NCBI GenBank assembly: GCA_905372035.1
Contig: CAJPNN010000038.1
Location: 1-16,243, forward strand
DNA length: 16,243 nucleotides
Direction of reading: 5' to 3'
From: Bacillota bacterium
GTDB taxonomy: Bacteria; Bacillota; Clostridia; Peptostreptococcales; Anaerovoracaceae
Shown here: one piece after another, positions 7,158-15,144 of the stretch
How the letters are laid out: every line of letters starts with the position of its first letter
Numbering within the stretch: position 1 is the first letter of the stretch
Notes under the pieces: generated by a model
What the model saw: the letters and a program-made list of their open reading frames with translations, nothing else
Database searches by the model: none
What the model was told of the DNA's origin: nothing
Translations under genes and position numbers: made by a program

Positions 7158-10100
7158 AAATGATAAGGTATATTAAAGAAAAAAGACGAAGAGATGCACT
7201 CGGCGGAATGCTCGGGAAAAAACTGAGCGTTGCCGTGTGCCGTGTTGTAATAGCCGCAATGGTGTTGACAACTTTTTTGCCGGCAAATATATATGCGGCT
7301 ACGAGTTCACATTCGGCGGGAAAATCTGCGCCGGACACATATGAGGGAGGAAGTTCACATTCCGCAAGCAAGGTGAGCAAAAAGATGGATGCCACATCGG
7401 AGTGGGAATTTTCAATTGACCAAGGTATTTTGAAAAAATACAACGGAGACGGAGGAGAAGTTGTAATCCCGAATACTGTGACTATAATAGATTCTACAGC
7501 TTTTACAGATAATGAAAATGTTACAAAAGTCACTATACCGGGAAGCGTAATGGAAGTAAAGTGGGACGCTTTTAAAAATTGCAGAGAGCTTAAAGAGATC
7601 GTGTTCCTGGACGGAAACGAGATTAAATTAAGGGTAAACTCTTTTGTAAATTGCAAAAAGCTTGAGAAGGTAACGATTCCGGCACATGCAAAATATGTAG
7701 TCGGAAATGTTTTCAAGGGCTGCACTTCACTTAAGGAGATAAAAGTAGACAGCAGAAATAATATTTATCATGAAAAGGACGGAGTTTTGTTCGGACCGGT
7801 GTCTGTTGATAATGATCCCGAAAACTTTATTCCGGGGAAGCTTAAAGTCCAGATATATCCCGCAGGAAAAAAGGGGACATATGACATACCGTCAAAGGTT
7901 GACGGAATAGACGTAGTTCATGTATTTGCAGGAGCTTTTGACGGTGCAAAGGGGCTTACCGCCGTTACTATCCCGGCGAGCATCGAAAGGCTTTCGGGTT
8001 TTTGTTTCAGGGGTACGGGTATCAAATCGATCGTTATACCCGAGACGGTAAAAGAAGTCGGCAGTTCAAATTTTGAAGATTGTAAGGATCTCAGAGAAGT
8101 CAAGCTGCCTGATCATCTTGCAATTCTTGAATATTCACTTTTCAAAGGTTGTGAAAAACTCACCGATTTCAATTGGCCTAAAAGCTTGAAAATTATAAGG
8201 AAGGCGGTATTTGAGGGTTGTGATTCAATAAACAGCATATTTGTGCCGCCGACTGTTGCAAAGATAGAGGTGGGAGCTTTCACAAATATGAAAAACCTCA
8301 CAAGACTTGCGATACCGGCACAGATAACGGGAGCGTTCGACTATAACCCGGTGGAAAAACCCAACCAAAATTTAAAAATATACGTTGAAGAAGGAAGCTA
8401 TGCGGATTTGTGGCTTAAAAAAGCCGAGATGGCATGGGAGATAAGAAAATTCAGAACACCGCTGCCCAAGCTGAGAAGTGAAAGTGATATCCCTAAAGAA
8501 GTGACATATATAGGGGAGCCGGTTTACGGGGTTGCCATGAAAGGGATTTTCTCAATGGGGACAAGTCCAAAAGTGGAAGAAGAATTTGAAGGAGCGAAAT
8601 ATGACGCGATCAAAGCGATAAACGGAATAGGAAATATAAGGCTTCTTAATATAGCGCTTGCACCGAAAGGGACCTCCGCTCCGGAAAAGATGATAATGCA
8701 GATAAAAGTTCCGGAAGAGTTCAATAAGTCGGCAATAAAGGTATATAAATTTGAAGGAGATACGCCTGTTGAGGTGCTCAAAACTTATGATCCCAATTCG
8801 GGTGACGTTATAATGATGAACGCAAAAATTGGATATTACGCTTTGGCGGACATCAGCATTTTACCGAAGAAACTGACATTAAATAAAAACAGTGTGGATA
8901 TGAAGGTAGGAGAAACAACAACCTTAAGAGGCAATATTGAGCCTGATAACACAACCAATAAGAGAATAAAGTGGGAAAGCGACAATAAACGAATTGCGAA
9001 GGTTGATAACAACGGAACGATCTTTGCACAAAGACCGGGTAAGGCGGTTATTAAAGCATCGACCATAAACGGTATTCAGGCGGAATGTACAGTCAATGTT
9101 AATGGTAAAAACCAGAACGATAAATATTTTGAAATAGAAAACGGACTTCTGAAAAGATATAACGGTCCGGGAGGAGCGGTTACCATACCTGACAGCGTTG
9201 TAAAGATTAAACCTGAGGCGCTTAAAGGAAATAAAAGAATCACCGAACTCGTGATACCCGCGAGCGTTACGGAAATAGGCTACAGCGCATTTCAGAATAT
9301 GCCGAGACTCGAGAGTGTAGAGTTTAAAGCGGGGGGAAGCGGTTTAAAAATACAACTCAACGCTTTTGCAAACTGCGAGAAATTAAGTAAACTTGAGTTT
9401 CCTGCACATGCCGATAAGATAGTGGGGAATGTGCAGAAAGGCTGCATATCGCTCAAGAGCATAGGGCTTGCAGCGGGGAACAAGAACTACGTGGAGCAGG
9501 ACGGAATAATCTACCATAAACTCGGGGTGAACGACGGTGAAAGCAATCCGGAGAACATTAAAGGATATTGTCTGCAAATGTATCCTGCAGGAAGAGAGGG
9601 AGTATTTACTTTCCCTGAGACGATAAAAGGAGAACCGTTGACAAAGACGTGGCCGGGAGCTATGAACGGATCCAAATATTTGACGGGCGTAAATATAAGC
9701 AAGAACCTCGAATTACTCGGAAGCGGTACTTTTGAAGCGTCGGGACTTAGAAGCGTAGTTATACCCGAAACCGTTAAAAATATTAATCAGGGTAGCATGT
9801 TTCAAAAATGCAAAGATCTTGAAAGTGCGGTAATAAAGGCTCCGATGAACGATTACAGTGCAGATTTGTGTTTCAGCATGTTCGAAGGATGCAGCAGCTT
9901 AAAGAGCGTATCGCTTCCCGACAGTTTTCAGACAGTGGGGATGTACTGGTTCAGAGGCTGTGAGTCTTTGGAATATTTAAGACTTCCGGACAGTACAAAC
10001 AAGATAAGCTACAATGCGTTTGACGGTTGCAAAAGTTTAACGAGACTTGTGCTTCCCGGAGGGCTGAATCATATTGAAAGCGAGTTCGTTTTTCAAAAAG

Positions 10101-13100
10101 TAGGCCCGGATTTCAAGCTTTTGGTGAAAGCAGGTTCATATGCGGAGAAATATGCACAGAAAAACAAGGTAAAGTATGAGACATATACAGATAACGAAGA
10201 TTTGGAGAATAAGGTCTCACAGCCTATTAAAAGGACGGTAAGCGATAGGAAGAGCGGGATAAGCATAAACGGCATGATACCTTTAACCATGCAGTTAAAT
10301 GTCGAAAAATCAGGTACACATGCCAAGGAAGCAACTATAGCCGATAAAGGGAACAAAGTATTTTACACTGTCGCTTTCGTTCCGAACAAACAGATAAGTC
10401 AGGGAACACTTACGATTCCTGTAGGAAAAGAATTTGACAGTAAAACGGCTAAGCTTTGGAAACTGAACGGAGAAACATTCATAAAGACAAATGCTACACT
10501 CAGTCATATCGATGACGGAAACGGATATATCGTGCCGCTTAAAGATTTTTCGAGTGCGATATATGCGGTGAGCGATGAAAGGCTGCTTCCGACGAAGATA
10601 AGTTTTAAACCGAGCAGCATAAGCATGAAAAAAGGAGAGATAAAGCAGCTTAAGCCTGTTGCATTCCCTGAGGGAGCATCTGTTGAAGGTGGTAAATGGG
10701 AGAGCGGCAACGAACTTGTTGCAAAAGTTTCTCAAAAAGGGCAGGTGTTTATAGTAGGTGAAGGCGAAACGGATATAACGTTTACAGCTATAAACGGTGT
10801 AAAAGGAAGTTGCCATATAAAAACATCCGAAGGAGAAAGCATTGTAGATTCATGGCTGGAACTTTCAAAGATGGATTTCACCATCGAAAAGGGAAAGAAT
10901 ATTGTAATAACGGCGAAGTTTTTCCCTGAAGGCTTTGAGGATAAAATCGTTAAATGGGAGATCGAAGGGAATCCCGCATACGGGTTAAAAATTGCCAGGT
11001 TAAGCGATGAAACGGACAATTCGGTAAATGTTATTGCAAGCAAAGAGGGGAAAGTAACTTTAAAAGCTAAAAGCGAAAAAGGTCTTACCGCAAAATCCGA
11101 AATAACGGTAGTGGAAGAACCTGCAAAAGGAATTGTAATTCAGGCGGGAAGAGGAAAGACTTATCAGAGCAGCATATCTCCATCTGTAAAAACAGGAGAG
11201 AGTAAGAAGTTTAAGATAAAAGCTTTAGACGGAGGAGACATGGGCAAGCTTTCCGCAAGCGTTTCGGACAGTTCCAAAGCGGATGCAACGATAGATAAAA
11301 ATTCACTATCGGTGCAAGGTAAGGAAAAAGGTTATGTTAATGTTACGGTTACGAGCAGCAGGGGCTTTAAAGATACACTAAAGATAAAGGTTGTTGAGGA
11401 TGATACCGCTGTTAAAAAACTTACGTTTGATAAAGAAAGCTATGAAGTTGAAGCGGGAAAGACCATAGAGATCAAGCTCGTTTCAAAGCCCGACACACAT
11501 GTATTGGATTACTTTGCAGATTTGAGAAGCGTTGATACTAATTTGTCCGACGATTTAAAAAAAGTAAGGATTGATCTGGACAGAGACAATAACAAACTGA
11601 AAATCACAGGACTCGAACCGACAGGTCGGGATGATGTCATGATTTTAGCATCGTTATATAAAGACAGAGTGGATGAAAGCAGTGATTTTGGAGATGTTTC
11701 TCCGTCAGCCTATATAAAGGTGACTCCGGGTACGGTAACTAAAGCTGCGAGTATGAAACTCACCGCACCGGGAGATAAACATGTTATAGCAATTGATGAA
11801 GATTTGAAATTGACACCGGTATTCGAGCCGGCAGGAGCGATAGGAGAAAATGTCGAGTTTAAAGTGGACCCTAAGAACTCTCCGGTTGCGAGAGTTACGG
11901 AGGACGGAACGGTGATCCCGACGGATGAGGGCAATGTAAAGATAGTTGCGACCACTGAGAGCGGGCTCAAAGCACATTATGATCTGAAAGTTACAAAGCC
12001 TGTTGTTGAAATAAGCAAAGTAAATTTAACTCTTGCAAACAGCACTATAAAAGTTGAAGAAAGAACTATGATCAATGTTGATGTCGAACCTGCCGGAGCA
12101 AGCGCGGATCAAGTCGAACTTTCCGTTGAAAAACCCGACATTGCGAAAATAGAGGGAGGAGAGTTTATAAGAGGTTTAAAAGCCGGAGAAACCAAGATTT
12201 TTGCGAAGGTTGCAGGAGTCGTAAAAGGTGAAATAGCACTCAAAGTTATTGAAAGACCGGCTATGCCTACGGCCATGGAAATGACTGAAAAAACTCTGAC
12301 GCTTAAAAAAGGAGAGTCACACAAACTGAACGTAAAGCTTACTCCGGAAAATGCGGGGATTTCGGATGAAATCTGGAAGTCTTCAAACAGCAAGGTTGCC
12401 ACTGTGGATAATCACGGAAATGTTGTGGCGAAAGCGGCAGGTTTCACGGATATTACTTGTAGCTTTAAAGGTCTGACGGCGACTTGTGAGTTAAAGGTTA
12501 CCGAGGACGGTGTGGTTCCGGCAAGGAGTATGCAGTTTGAGAAATCGGAATACGTTATAGAAAAGGGCAGTGAAGAAGTAATCAATGTTACCTTTAAGGC
12601 GGAAAATGAAGCTGATAATGACAAAGTGACCGATCTTGTCGGATCATCGGGTTGGAGTGTTAAGCCGAGCGGCGTAATCGGTATGCCGTTTGTGGATAAA
12701 AAAGACAGATCGTTCAAAGCGGTTGCAAGACAGCTTGGAGAATGTGAAGTTACAGCCGTAAGTAAAGGCGGTCTCGAGGCTAAAGCGACCATAAAAGTAG
12801 TCGCACCTAAAGCTAAAGGACTTGAGATATCTAAAAACGGAGGAAAAGCTCTGTTCATAGGTGACGGTGAGAGGATATTCAAACTGAAAGATTCAGGCAG
12901 CGGAAATTATGACAGTGACTTTGGTGAGCTTTCGACAGAAGTCAAAGGAGCAGGTGAAGCGTCTGCCGTAATTGACGGAAACAAGCTCAAGGTATCGGGA
13001 ATAAAACCGGGCAAAATCACTGTAACCGTAATTTCGAGTTACGGATTTAAAGACAGCATCAACCTCAAGGTAAGAGAAGGTGAAGGAAAAGAAATAACGG

Positions 13101-14647
13101 AGATAAAGTTTAAGGAAAATGAGATAAGCATTCCTGTGGGAACTGCCGTGAAGTTGCCTGAGACAGTTTCAAAACCTGAGGGAGCATTCGATCCGGAAAC
13201 CGATCTGGGCAGTGTGGTTGTTGATGGAGAGTATATAGATGTTTTGGCGGATGGAAGTGTAATCGGTAAGAAAGTTACGAAAAAGGATCTGCCTACGGAA
13301 ATAATATATACGGTAAGCTCGGACAGAGGAAAATATGATAGTGAAGATGGCTATCCGAAAGCGACTTTGAAGGTTAAAATCGTTGAAAACGGAGGAGGCG
13401 TATATGTTCCCGTGAACAAGATAACCGTTTCCGTCAAGGATGCGAAACCGGAGTTTGGCGTGGATGAAGAAGTGCAGCTTACAGTCGCATTCGAGCCTGA
13501 GAATGCAACAAATAAGAGTGTTTCATATGAAGTGCTTAAAGATACAAAAGATGTTGCAACGGTGGACGAAAACGGTATTGTAAGGGCACGAAAAACAGGA
13601 ACGGTTAAGGTCGTTGCAGTCCAGGGGGATATCAAATCGGAGCCTGTTGAAATCAAATTTGTAAAGAAAAAAATTCTTGTTACGGATATTGAAGTTTCGG
13701 TAGATAAAGCCTTGATTGAGGTAGGTAAAACTGCACAGATTACGGCGAAGGTGCTCCCTGAAGATGCGGAAGACGGACAGATAAGTTATGAGTCGCTTAA
13801 ACCGGAAATTGCAGAAGTTGACGCCTCGGGAAAGGTGACGGCTAAGAAAGCGGGAGAAGCGGAGATCAAAGTAAAAGCGGGAGCGATTGAGAAAACTGTT
13901 AAAATAACGGTTAAAGAAAAGCCTGCTCCGGGTCCGGGACCTACGCCGGGACCGGGGCCAAGTCCTAATCCTAACCCTAATCCGGGTGTGAACCCGTCTC
14001 CGGGATCCGGTGAAAATCCTAAAGATAAGGATAAAAATGACAATAAGGACGGAAAAAATCAGGATAAGGACGGACAGCTGATATCACCGAACATTAAATT
14101 TACCGATGTTAAAGCGGGAGCATGGTATGAAAAAGCCGTAGGATATGTAATGTCCAAGGGTATTATGAACGGAACGGGAGAAAGCAAATTCGTACCTTCC
14201 GGAAAGACTTCCAGAGCCATGTTCGCAGCTATGCTTTACAGGTTGGAAAAGTCGCCGAAAGTACTGAAAAACAATGAGTTTGTAGATGTTCAGGCGGGCA
14301 AATGGTATACTGACGCTGTAAGTTGGATCACGGAAAACAATATAGCCAAAGGAATTTCGGATTATGAGTTTGCACCGGAAAAAGAGATTTCTAGGGAGCA
14401 ACTTGCAGAAATGATGTACAAATATGCAAAATTCAAGAAGATAAATGTGGATTCAAAGAAAGATTTATCTTCGTTTGCGGATGCTCCCGAAATTTCGGAA
14501 TGGGCAAAAGACGGCATGAGTTGGATGGTAGCGGAAGGAATATTGCAGGGTGTAAAAGGCAACAAACTTGATCCGAAAGGGAAGGCTACACGAGCTGAAA
14601 TAGCTGTTATCATGCAGAGATTTGCAGAGAAATATAAGCTATTATAA
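7145..14647 (+). CDS. Giant BspA-like leucine-rich-repeat surface adhesin with about 13 Ig-like domains and three SLH domains
   Basis: A 2500-residue exported protein that probably acts in adhesion or scaffolding at the S-layer. Order: a long basic N terminus and signal peptide (about 1-51, hydrophobic 28-45); a short linker with a duplicated SSHSA(G/S)K; a BspA/TpLRR repeat block (about 87-430) with motifs such as TIPxSV and FxxCxxL; a linker; Ig-like (BIG2) domain 1 (about 574-652); a second LRR block (about 660-1010); a linker; twelve more BIG2-like domains (about 1149-2257); a PGPGP/PNPNP linker (2260-2286); a charged Lys/Asp/Asn stretch (2291-2310); and three SLH domains (about 2317-2370, 2378-2430, 2443-2500) ending in TSRAMFA, ISREQLA and ATRAEIA. 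No enzymatic motif is seen. Start: ATG 7145 has no nearby ribosome-binding site; ATG 7154 (MKMIRYIKEK) is equally likely and fits coupling to the leader frame. No hairpin directly follows the stop; the first is about 135 nt downstream. The ligand is unknown. Confidence 0.92.
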   Translation: MSNMKMIRYIKEKRRRDALGGMLGKKLSVAVCRVVIAAMVLTTFLPANIYAATSSHSAGKSAPDTYEGGSSHSASKVSKKMDATSEWEFSIDQGILKKYNGDGGEVVIPNTVTIIDSTAFTDNENVTKVTIPGSVMEVKWDAFKNCRELKEIVFLDGNEIKLRVNSFVNCKKLEKVTIPAHAKYVVGNVFKGCTSLKEIKVDSRNNIYHEKDGVLFGPVSVDNDPENFIPGKLKVQIYPAGKKGTYDIPSKVDGIDVVHVFAGAFDGAKGLTAVTIPASIERLSGFCFRGTGIKSIVIPETVKEVGSSNFEDCKDLREVKLPDHLAILEYSLFKGCEKLTDFNWPKSLKIIRKAVFEGCDSINSIFVPPTVAKIEVGAFTNMKNLTRLAIPAQITGAFDYNPVEKPNQNLKIYVEEGSYADLWLKKAEMAWEIRKFRTPLPKLRSESDIPKEVTYIGEPVYGVAMKGIFSMGTSPKVEEEFEGAKYDAIKAINGIGNIRLLNIALAPKGTSAPEKMIMQIKVPEEFNKSAIKVYKFEGDTPVEVLKTYDPNSGDVIMMNAKIGYYALADISILPKKLTLNKNSVDMKVGETTTLRGNIEPDNTTNKRIKWESDNKRIAKVDNNGTIFAQRPGKAVIKASTINGIQAECTVNVNGKNQNDKYFEIENGLLKRYNGPGGAVTIPDSVVKIKPEALKGNKRITELVIPASVTEIGYSAFQNMPRLESVEFKAGGSGLKIQLNAFANCEKLSKLEFPAHADKIVGNVQKGCISLKSIGLAAGNKNYVEQDGIIYHKLGVNDGESNPENIKGYCLQMYPAGREGVFTFPETIKGEPLTKTWPGAMNGSKYLTGVNISKNLELLGSGTFEASGLRSVVIPETVKNINQGSMFQKCKDLESAVIKAPMNDYSADLCFSMFEGCSSLKSVSLPDSFQTVGMYWFRGCESLEYLRLPDSTNKISYNAFDGCKSLTRLVLPGGLNHIESEFVFQKVGPDFKLLVKAGSYAEKYAQKNKVKYETYTDNEDLENKVSQPIKRTVSDRKSGISINGMIPLTMQLNVEKSGTHAKEATIADKGNKVFYTVAFVPNKQISQGTLTIPVGKEFDSKTAKLWKLNGETFIKTNATLSHIDDGNGYIVPLKDFSSAIYAVSDERLLPTKISFKPSSISMKKGEIKQLKPVAFPEGASVEGGKWESGNELVAKVSQKGQVFIVGEGETDITFTAINGVKGSCHIKTSEGESIVDSWLELSKMDFTIEKGKNIVITAKFFPEGFEDKIVKWEIEGNPAYGLKIARLSDETDNSVNVIASKEGKVTLKAKSEKGLTAKSEITVVEEPAKGIVIQAGRGKTYQSSISPSVKTGESKKFKIKALDGGDMGKLSASVSDSSKADATIDKNSLSVQGKEKGYVNVTVTSSRGFKDTLKIKVVEDDTAVKKLTFDKESYEVEAGKTIEIKLVSKPDTHVLDYFADLRSVDTNLSDDLKKVRIDLDRDNNKLKITGLEPTGRDDVMILASLYKDRVDESSDFGDVSPSAYIKVTPGTVTKAASMKLTAPGDKHVIAIDEDLKLTPVFEPAGAIGENVEFKVDPKNSPVARVTEDGTVIPTDEGNVKIVATTESGLKAHYDLKVTKPVVEISKVNLTLANSTIKVEERTMINVDVEPAGASADQVELSVEKPDIAKIEGGEFIRGLKAGETKIFAKVAGVVKGEIALKVIERPAMPTAMEMTEKTLTLKKGESHKLNVKLTPENAGISDEIWKSSNSKVATVDNHGNVVAKAAGFTDITCSFKGLTATCELKVTEDGVVPARSMQFEKSEYVIEKGSEEVINVTFKAENEADNDKVTDLVGSSGWSVKPSGVIGMPFVDKKDRSFKAVARQLGECEVTAVSKGGLEAKATIKVVAPKAKGLEISKNGGKALFIGDGERIFKLKDSGSGNYDSDFGELSTEVKGAGEASAVIDGNKLKVSGIKPGKITVTVISSYGFKDSINLKVREGEGKEITEIKFKENEISIPVGTAVKLPETVSKPEGAFDPETDLGSVVVDGEYIDVLADGSVIGKKVTKKDLPTEIIYTVSSDRGKYDSEDGYPKATLKVKIVENGGGVYVPVNKITVSVKDAKPEFGVDEEVQLTVAFEPENATNKSVSYEVLKDTKDVATVDENGIVRARKTGTVKVVAVQGDIKSEPVEIKFVKKKILVTDIEVSVDKALIEVGKTAQITAKVLPEDAEDGQISYESLKPEIAEVDASGKVTAKKAGEAEIKVKAGAIEKTVKITVKEKPAPGPGPTPGPGPSPNPNPNPGVNPSPGSGENPKDKDKNDNKDGKNQDKDGQLISPNIKFTDVKAGAWYEKAVGYVMSKGIMNGTGESKFVPSGKTSRAMFAAMLYRLEKSPKVLKNNEFVDVQAGKWYTDAVSWITENNIAKGISDYEFAPEKEISREQLAEMMYKYAKFKKINVDSKKDLSSFADAPEISEWAKDGMSWMVAEGILQGVKGNKLDPKGKATRAEIAVIMQRFAEKYKLL
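7403..10822 (+). repeat. About 573-residue tandem duplication (LRR block, linker and Ig domain) inside the adhesin
   Basis: Residues 87-652 (bases 7403-9100) and 660-1226 (9122-10822) are collinear. Each opens with a related sequence (GILKKYNGDGG against GLLKRYNGPGG), runs through TpLRR repeats, continues into a linker with matching segments (VYKFEGDTPV against LWKLNGETFI, and GYYALAD near AIYAVSD) and ends in a BIG2 domain. The offset stays at 573-575 residues from end to end, indicating one duplication of a 1.7-kb unit followed by strong divergence. Confidence 0.8.
10856..13915 (+). repeat. Five-domain Ig-like super-repeat inside the adhesin
   Basis: Residues 1238-1703 (10856-12253) and 1792-2257 (12518-13915) each hold five BIG2-like domains in the same order, separated by one extra domain (about 1707-1787). 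Matching landmarks are TVTSSRGFKD (1401) with TVISSYGFKD (1961), VSKPD (1446) with VSKPE (2008), and LTPVFEPAGA (1556) with LTVAFEPENA (2112). Offsets fall from 563 to 556 residues along the unit. Amino-acid similarity is modest, so the duplication is old. Confidence 0.65.
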
Positions 14648-14683
14648 TCATCAGTTTTTTTGGATTTGTTAGAAAATTTATAA

Positions 14684-14728
14684 TTTGTGCTTGAAAAATT
14701 TAAAAGCAGATGTTATAATAAGCACAAA
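14684..14728. repeat. 9-bp inverted repeat bracketing a promoter
   Basis: TTTGTGCTT (14684-14692) and AAGCACAAA (14720-14728) are perfect reverse complements 27 bp apart. The left arm touches the -35 box and the right arm covers the predicted start point of the downstream small-RNA promoter. It could be a pair of operator half-sites, or a hairpin in the read-through transcript of the adhesin gene. Confidence 0.5.
14691..14719 (+). promoter_or_regulatory. Strong sigma-A promoter in the intergenic region, no ORF directly downstream
   Basis: TTGAAA (14691-14696), a 17-bp spacer and TATAAT (14714-14719), with a TGT extension before the -10 box, make this one of the best promoter matches in the window. 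Predicted start near 14726. The next gene begins at 15194 and has its own promoter beyond two terminators, so this promoter probably drives a short non-coding transcript. Confidence 0.75.
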
Positions 14729-14820
14729 GATTGGAACAGCATTACAAATTTGAGAAATTTACCACCACTCACATATATAAATAGGGAAAAGATTCCGCTC
14801 AGGCGGAATCTTTTCCCTTA
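14726..14820 (+). ncRNA. Putative small non-coding RNA downstream of the adhesin gene
   Basis: The interval runs from the predicted start of a near-consensus promoter to a perfect 16-bp hairpin, giving an RNA of about 95 nt, or about 160 nt if it ends at the second terminator (14845-14885). The first 57 nt are AT-rich and look mostly unpaired, and contain a C-rich stretch ACCACCACTCAC (14761-14772) of the kind small RNAs use to pair with Shine-Dalgarno regions. It matches no RNA family I recognise. A TTG-started 17-codon frame (14731-14784) exists but has no ribosome-binding site. The transcript itself is inferred from promoter and terminator. Confidence 0.5.
14783..14818 (+). terminator. Perfect 16-bp hairpin, probable terminator
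   Basis: The arms at 14783-14798 and 14803-14818 pair perfectly (AGGGAAAAGATTCCGC with its reverse complement) around a TCAG tetraloop. The T run (14811-14814) is inside the 3' arm, and only a short TTAT follows, so it is not a textbook terminator. Its symmetry means it could act on both strands, or serve as the stable 3' end of an RNA. Confidence 0.65.
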
Positions 14821-14844
14821 TCTCAGTCAGATTTCAGATTGTAT

Positions 14845-14885
14845 AAAATAGCCCGATCGGGGAAACCCCGGAACGGGCTATTTTT
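14845..14885 (+). terminator. Rho-independent terminator
   Basis: An 11-bp outer stem (AAAATAGCCCG at 14845-14855 with CGGGCTATTTT at 14874-14884) encloses a small internal loop and a 5-bp CGGGG/CCCCG stem with an AAA loop. A run of Ts (14881-14885) ends the hairpin on the plus strand, and the complementary A run gives T-rich sequence on the minus strand, so it may be bidirectional. It lies only 26 nt after the preceding hairpin. Confidence 0.85.
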
Positions 14886-14903
14886 ATGTCGCGCCGGGCG
14901 GCG

Positions 14904-14933
14904 TACCTGCTGATCGGCATACCTGATGATCGG
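14904..14933. repeat. Two-copy 14-bp direct repeat, 16-bp period
   Basis: TACCTGCTGATCGG (14904-14917) and TACCTGATGATCGG (14920-14933) differ at one base and are spaced by 16 bp. The stretch is more GC-rich than its surroundings and lies between a terminator and the promoter of the last gene. Function unknown. Confidence 0.5.
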
Positions 14934-15023
14934 TGAAAAGTAAATCCATATCAGGGATATCTTAAAGTTATATGGCAAAAAATGTTACTTTAAAAAGATT
15001 TTCGGATAAAAATTAAAAATTGT

Positions 15024-15052
15024 TTGACATTTATAGCCATCTTTGCTAAAGT
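15024..15052 (+). promoter_or_regulatory. Sigma-A promoter of the last gene
   Basis: TTGACA (15024-15029), a 17-bp spacer and TAAAGT (15047-15052) with a TGC extension. Predicted start near 15059, leaving a leader of about 135 nt. Like the adhesin promoter it joins TTGACA to a TGCTAA-type extended -10, but it lacks the full palindrome. Confidence 0.65.
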
Positions 15053-15069
15053 AAAAAATGTATATGTAT

Positions 15070-15144
15070 ATAGCTTGGGATAGCTATGCCGTTTTTTAAG
15101 CTGTTAATAGCGGTAAAAATGGCAAAAATCGTTATTTATTAACG
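15070..15144 (+). promoter_or_regulatory. Structured 5' leader with three successive hairpins
   Basis: Three stems fit end to end. ATAGCT/AGCTAT (15070-15075 with 15082-15087) encloses TGGGAT. GCCGTTTTT/AAAAATGGC (15088-15096 with 15115-15123) contains one G-T pair and abuts the first stem directly, so the two could stack. CGTTA/TAACG (15130-15134 with 15140-15144) is followed by T-rich sequence. The compact run of helices in a 135-nt leader hints at a cis-regulatory RNA. I do not recognise a known riboswitch consensus, and AT-rich sequence forms stems easily. Confidence 0.35.

Noticed and set aside
3515..14002. Inversion of the 10-kb region by recombination between the PGPGP-coding linkers of the two SLH genes
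   Set aside because: The linkers are in opposite orientation and code for similar peptides, but I see no long identical DNA between them, and the flanking SLH sequences differ clearly, so there is no evidence for switching.
13786..14043. Long antisense frames, including a Gly/Pro-rich one, opposite the adhesin and protease genes
   Set aside because: They mirror the codon bias and repeats of the real genes, lack ribosome-binding sites, and show no recognisable protein features.
14731..14784. 17-codon frame inside the putative small RNA
   Set aside because: It starts with TTG, has no Shine-Dalgarno sequence, lies within a few bases of the predicted transcript start, and its stop is at the base of the terminator hairpin. 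A leaderless peptide is not excluded, but nothing supports it.
14783..14818. Hairpin as a CRISPR repeat, REP element or mobile-element end
   Set aside because: Single copy in the window, no spacers, no transposase, no target-site duplication. A terminator or RNA 3' end explains it better.
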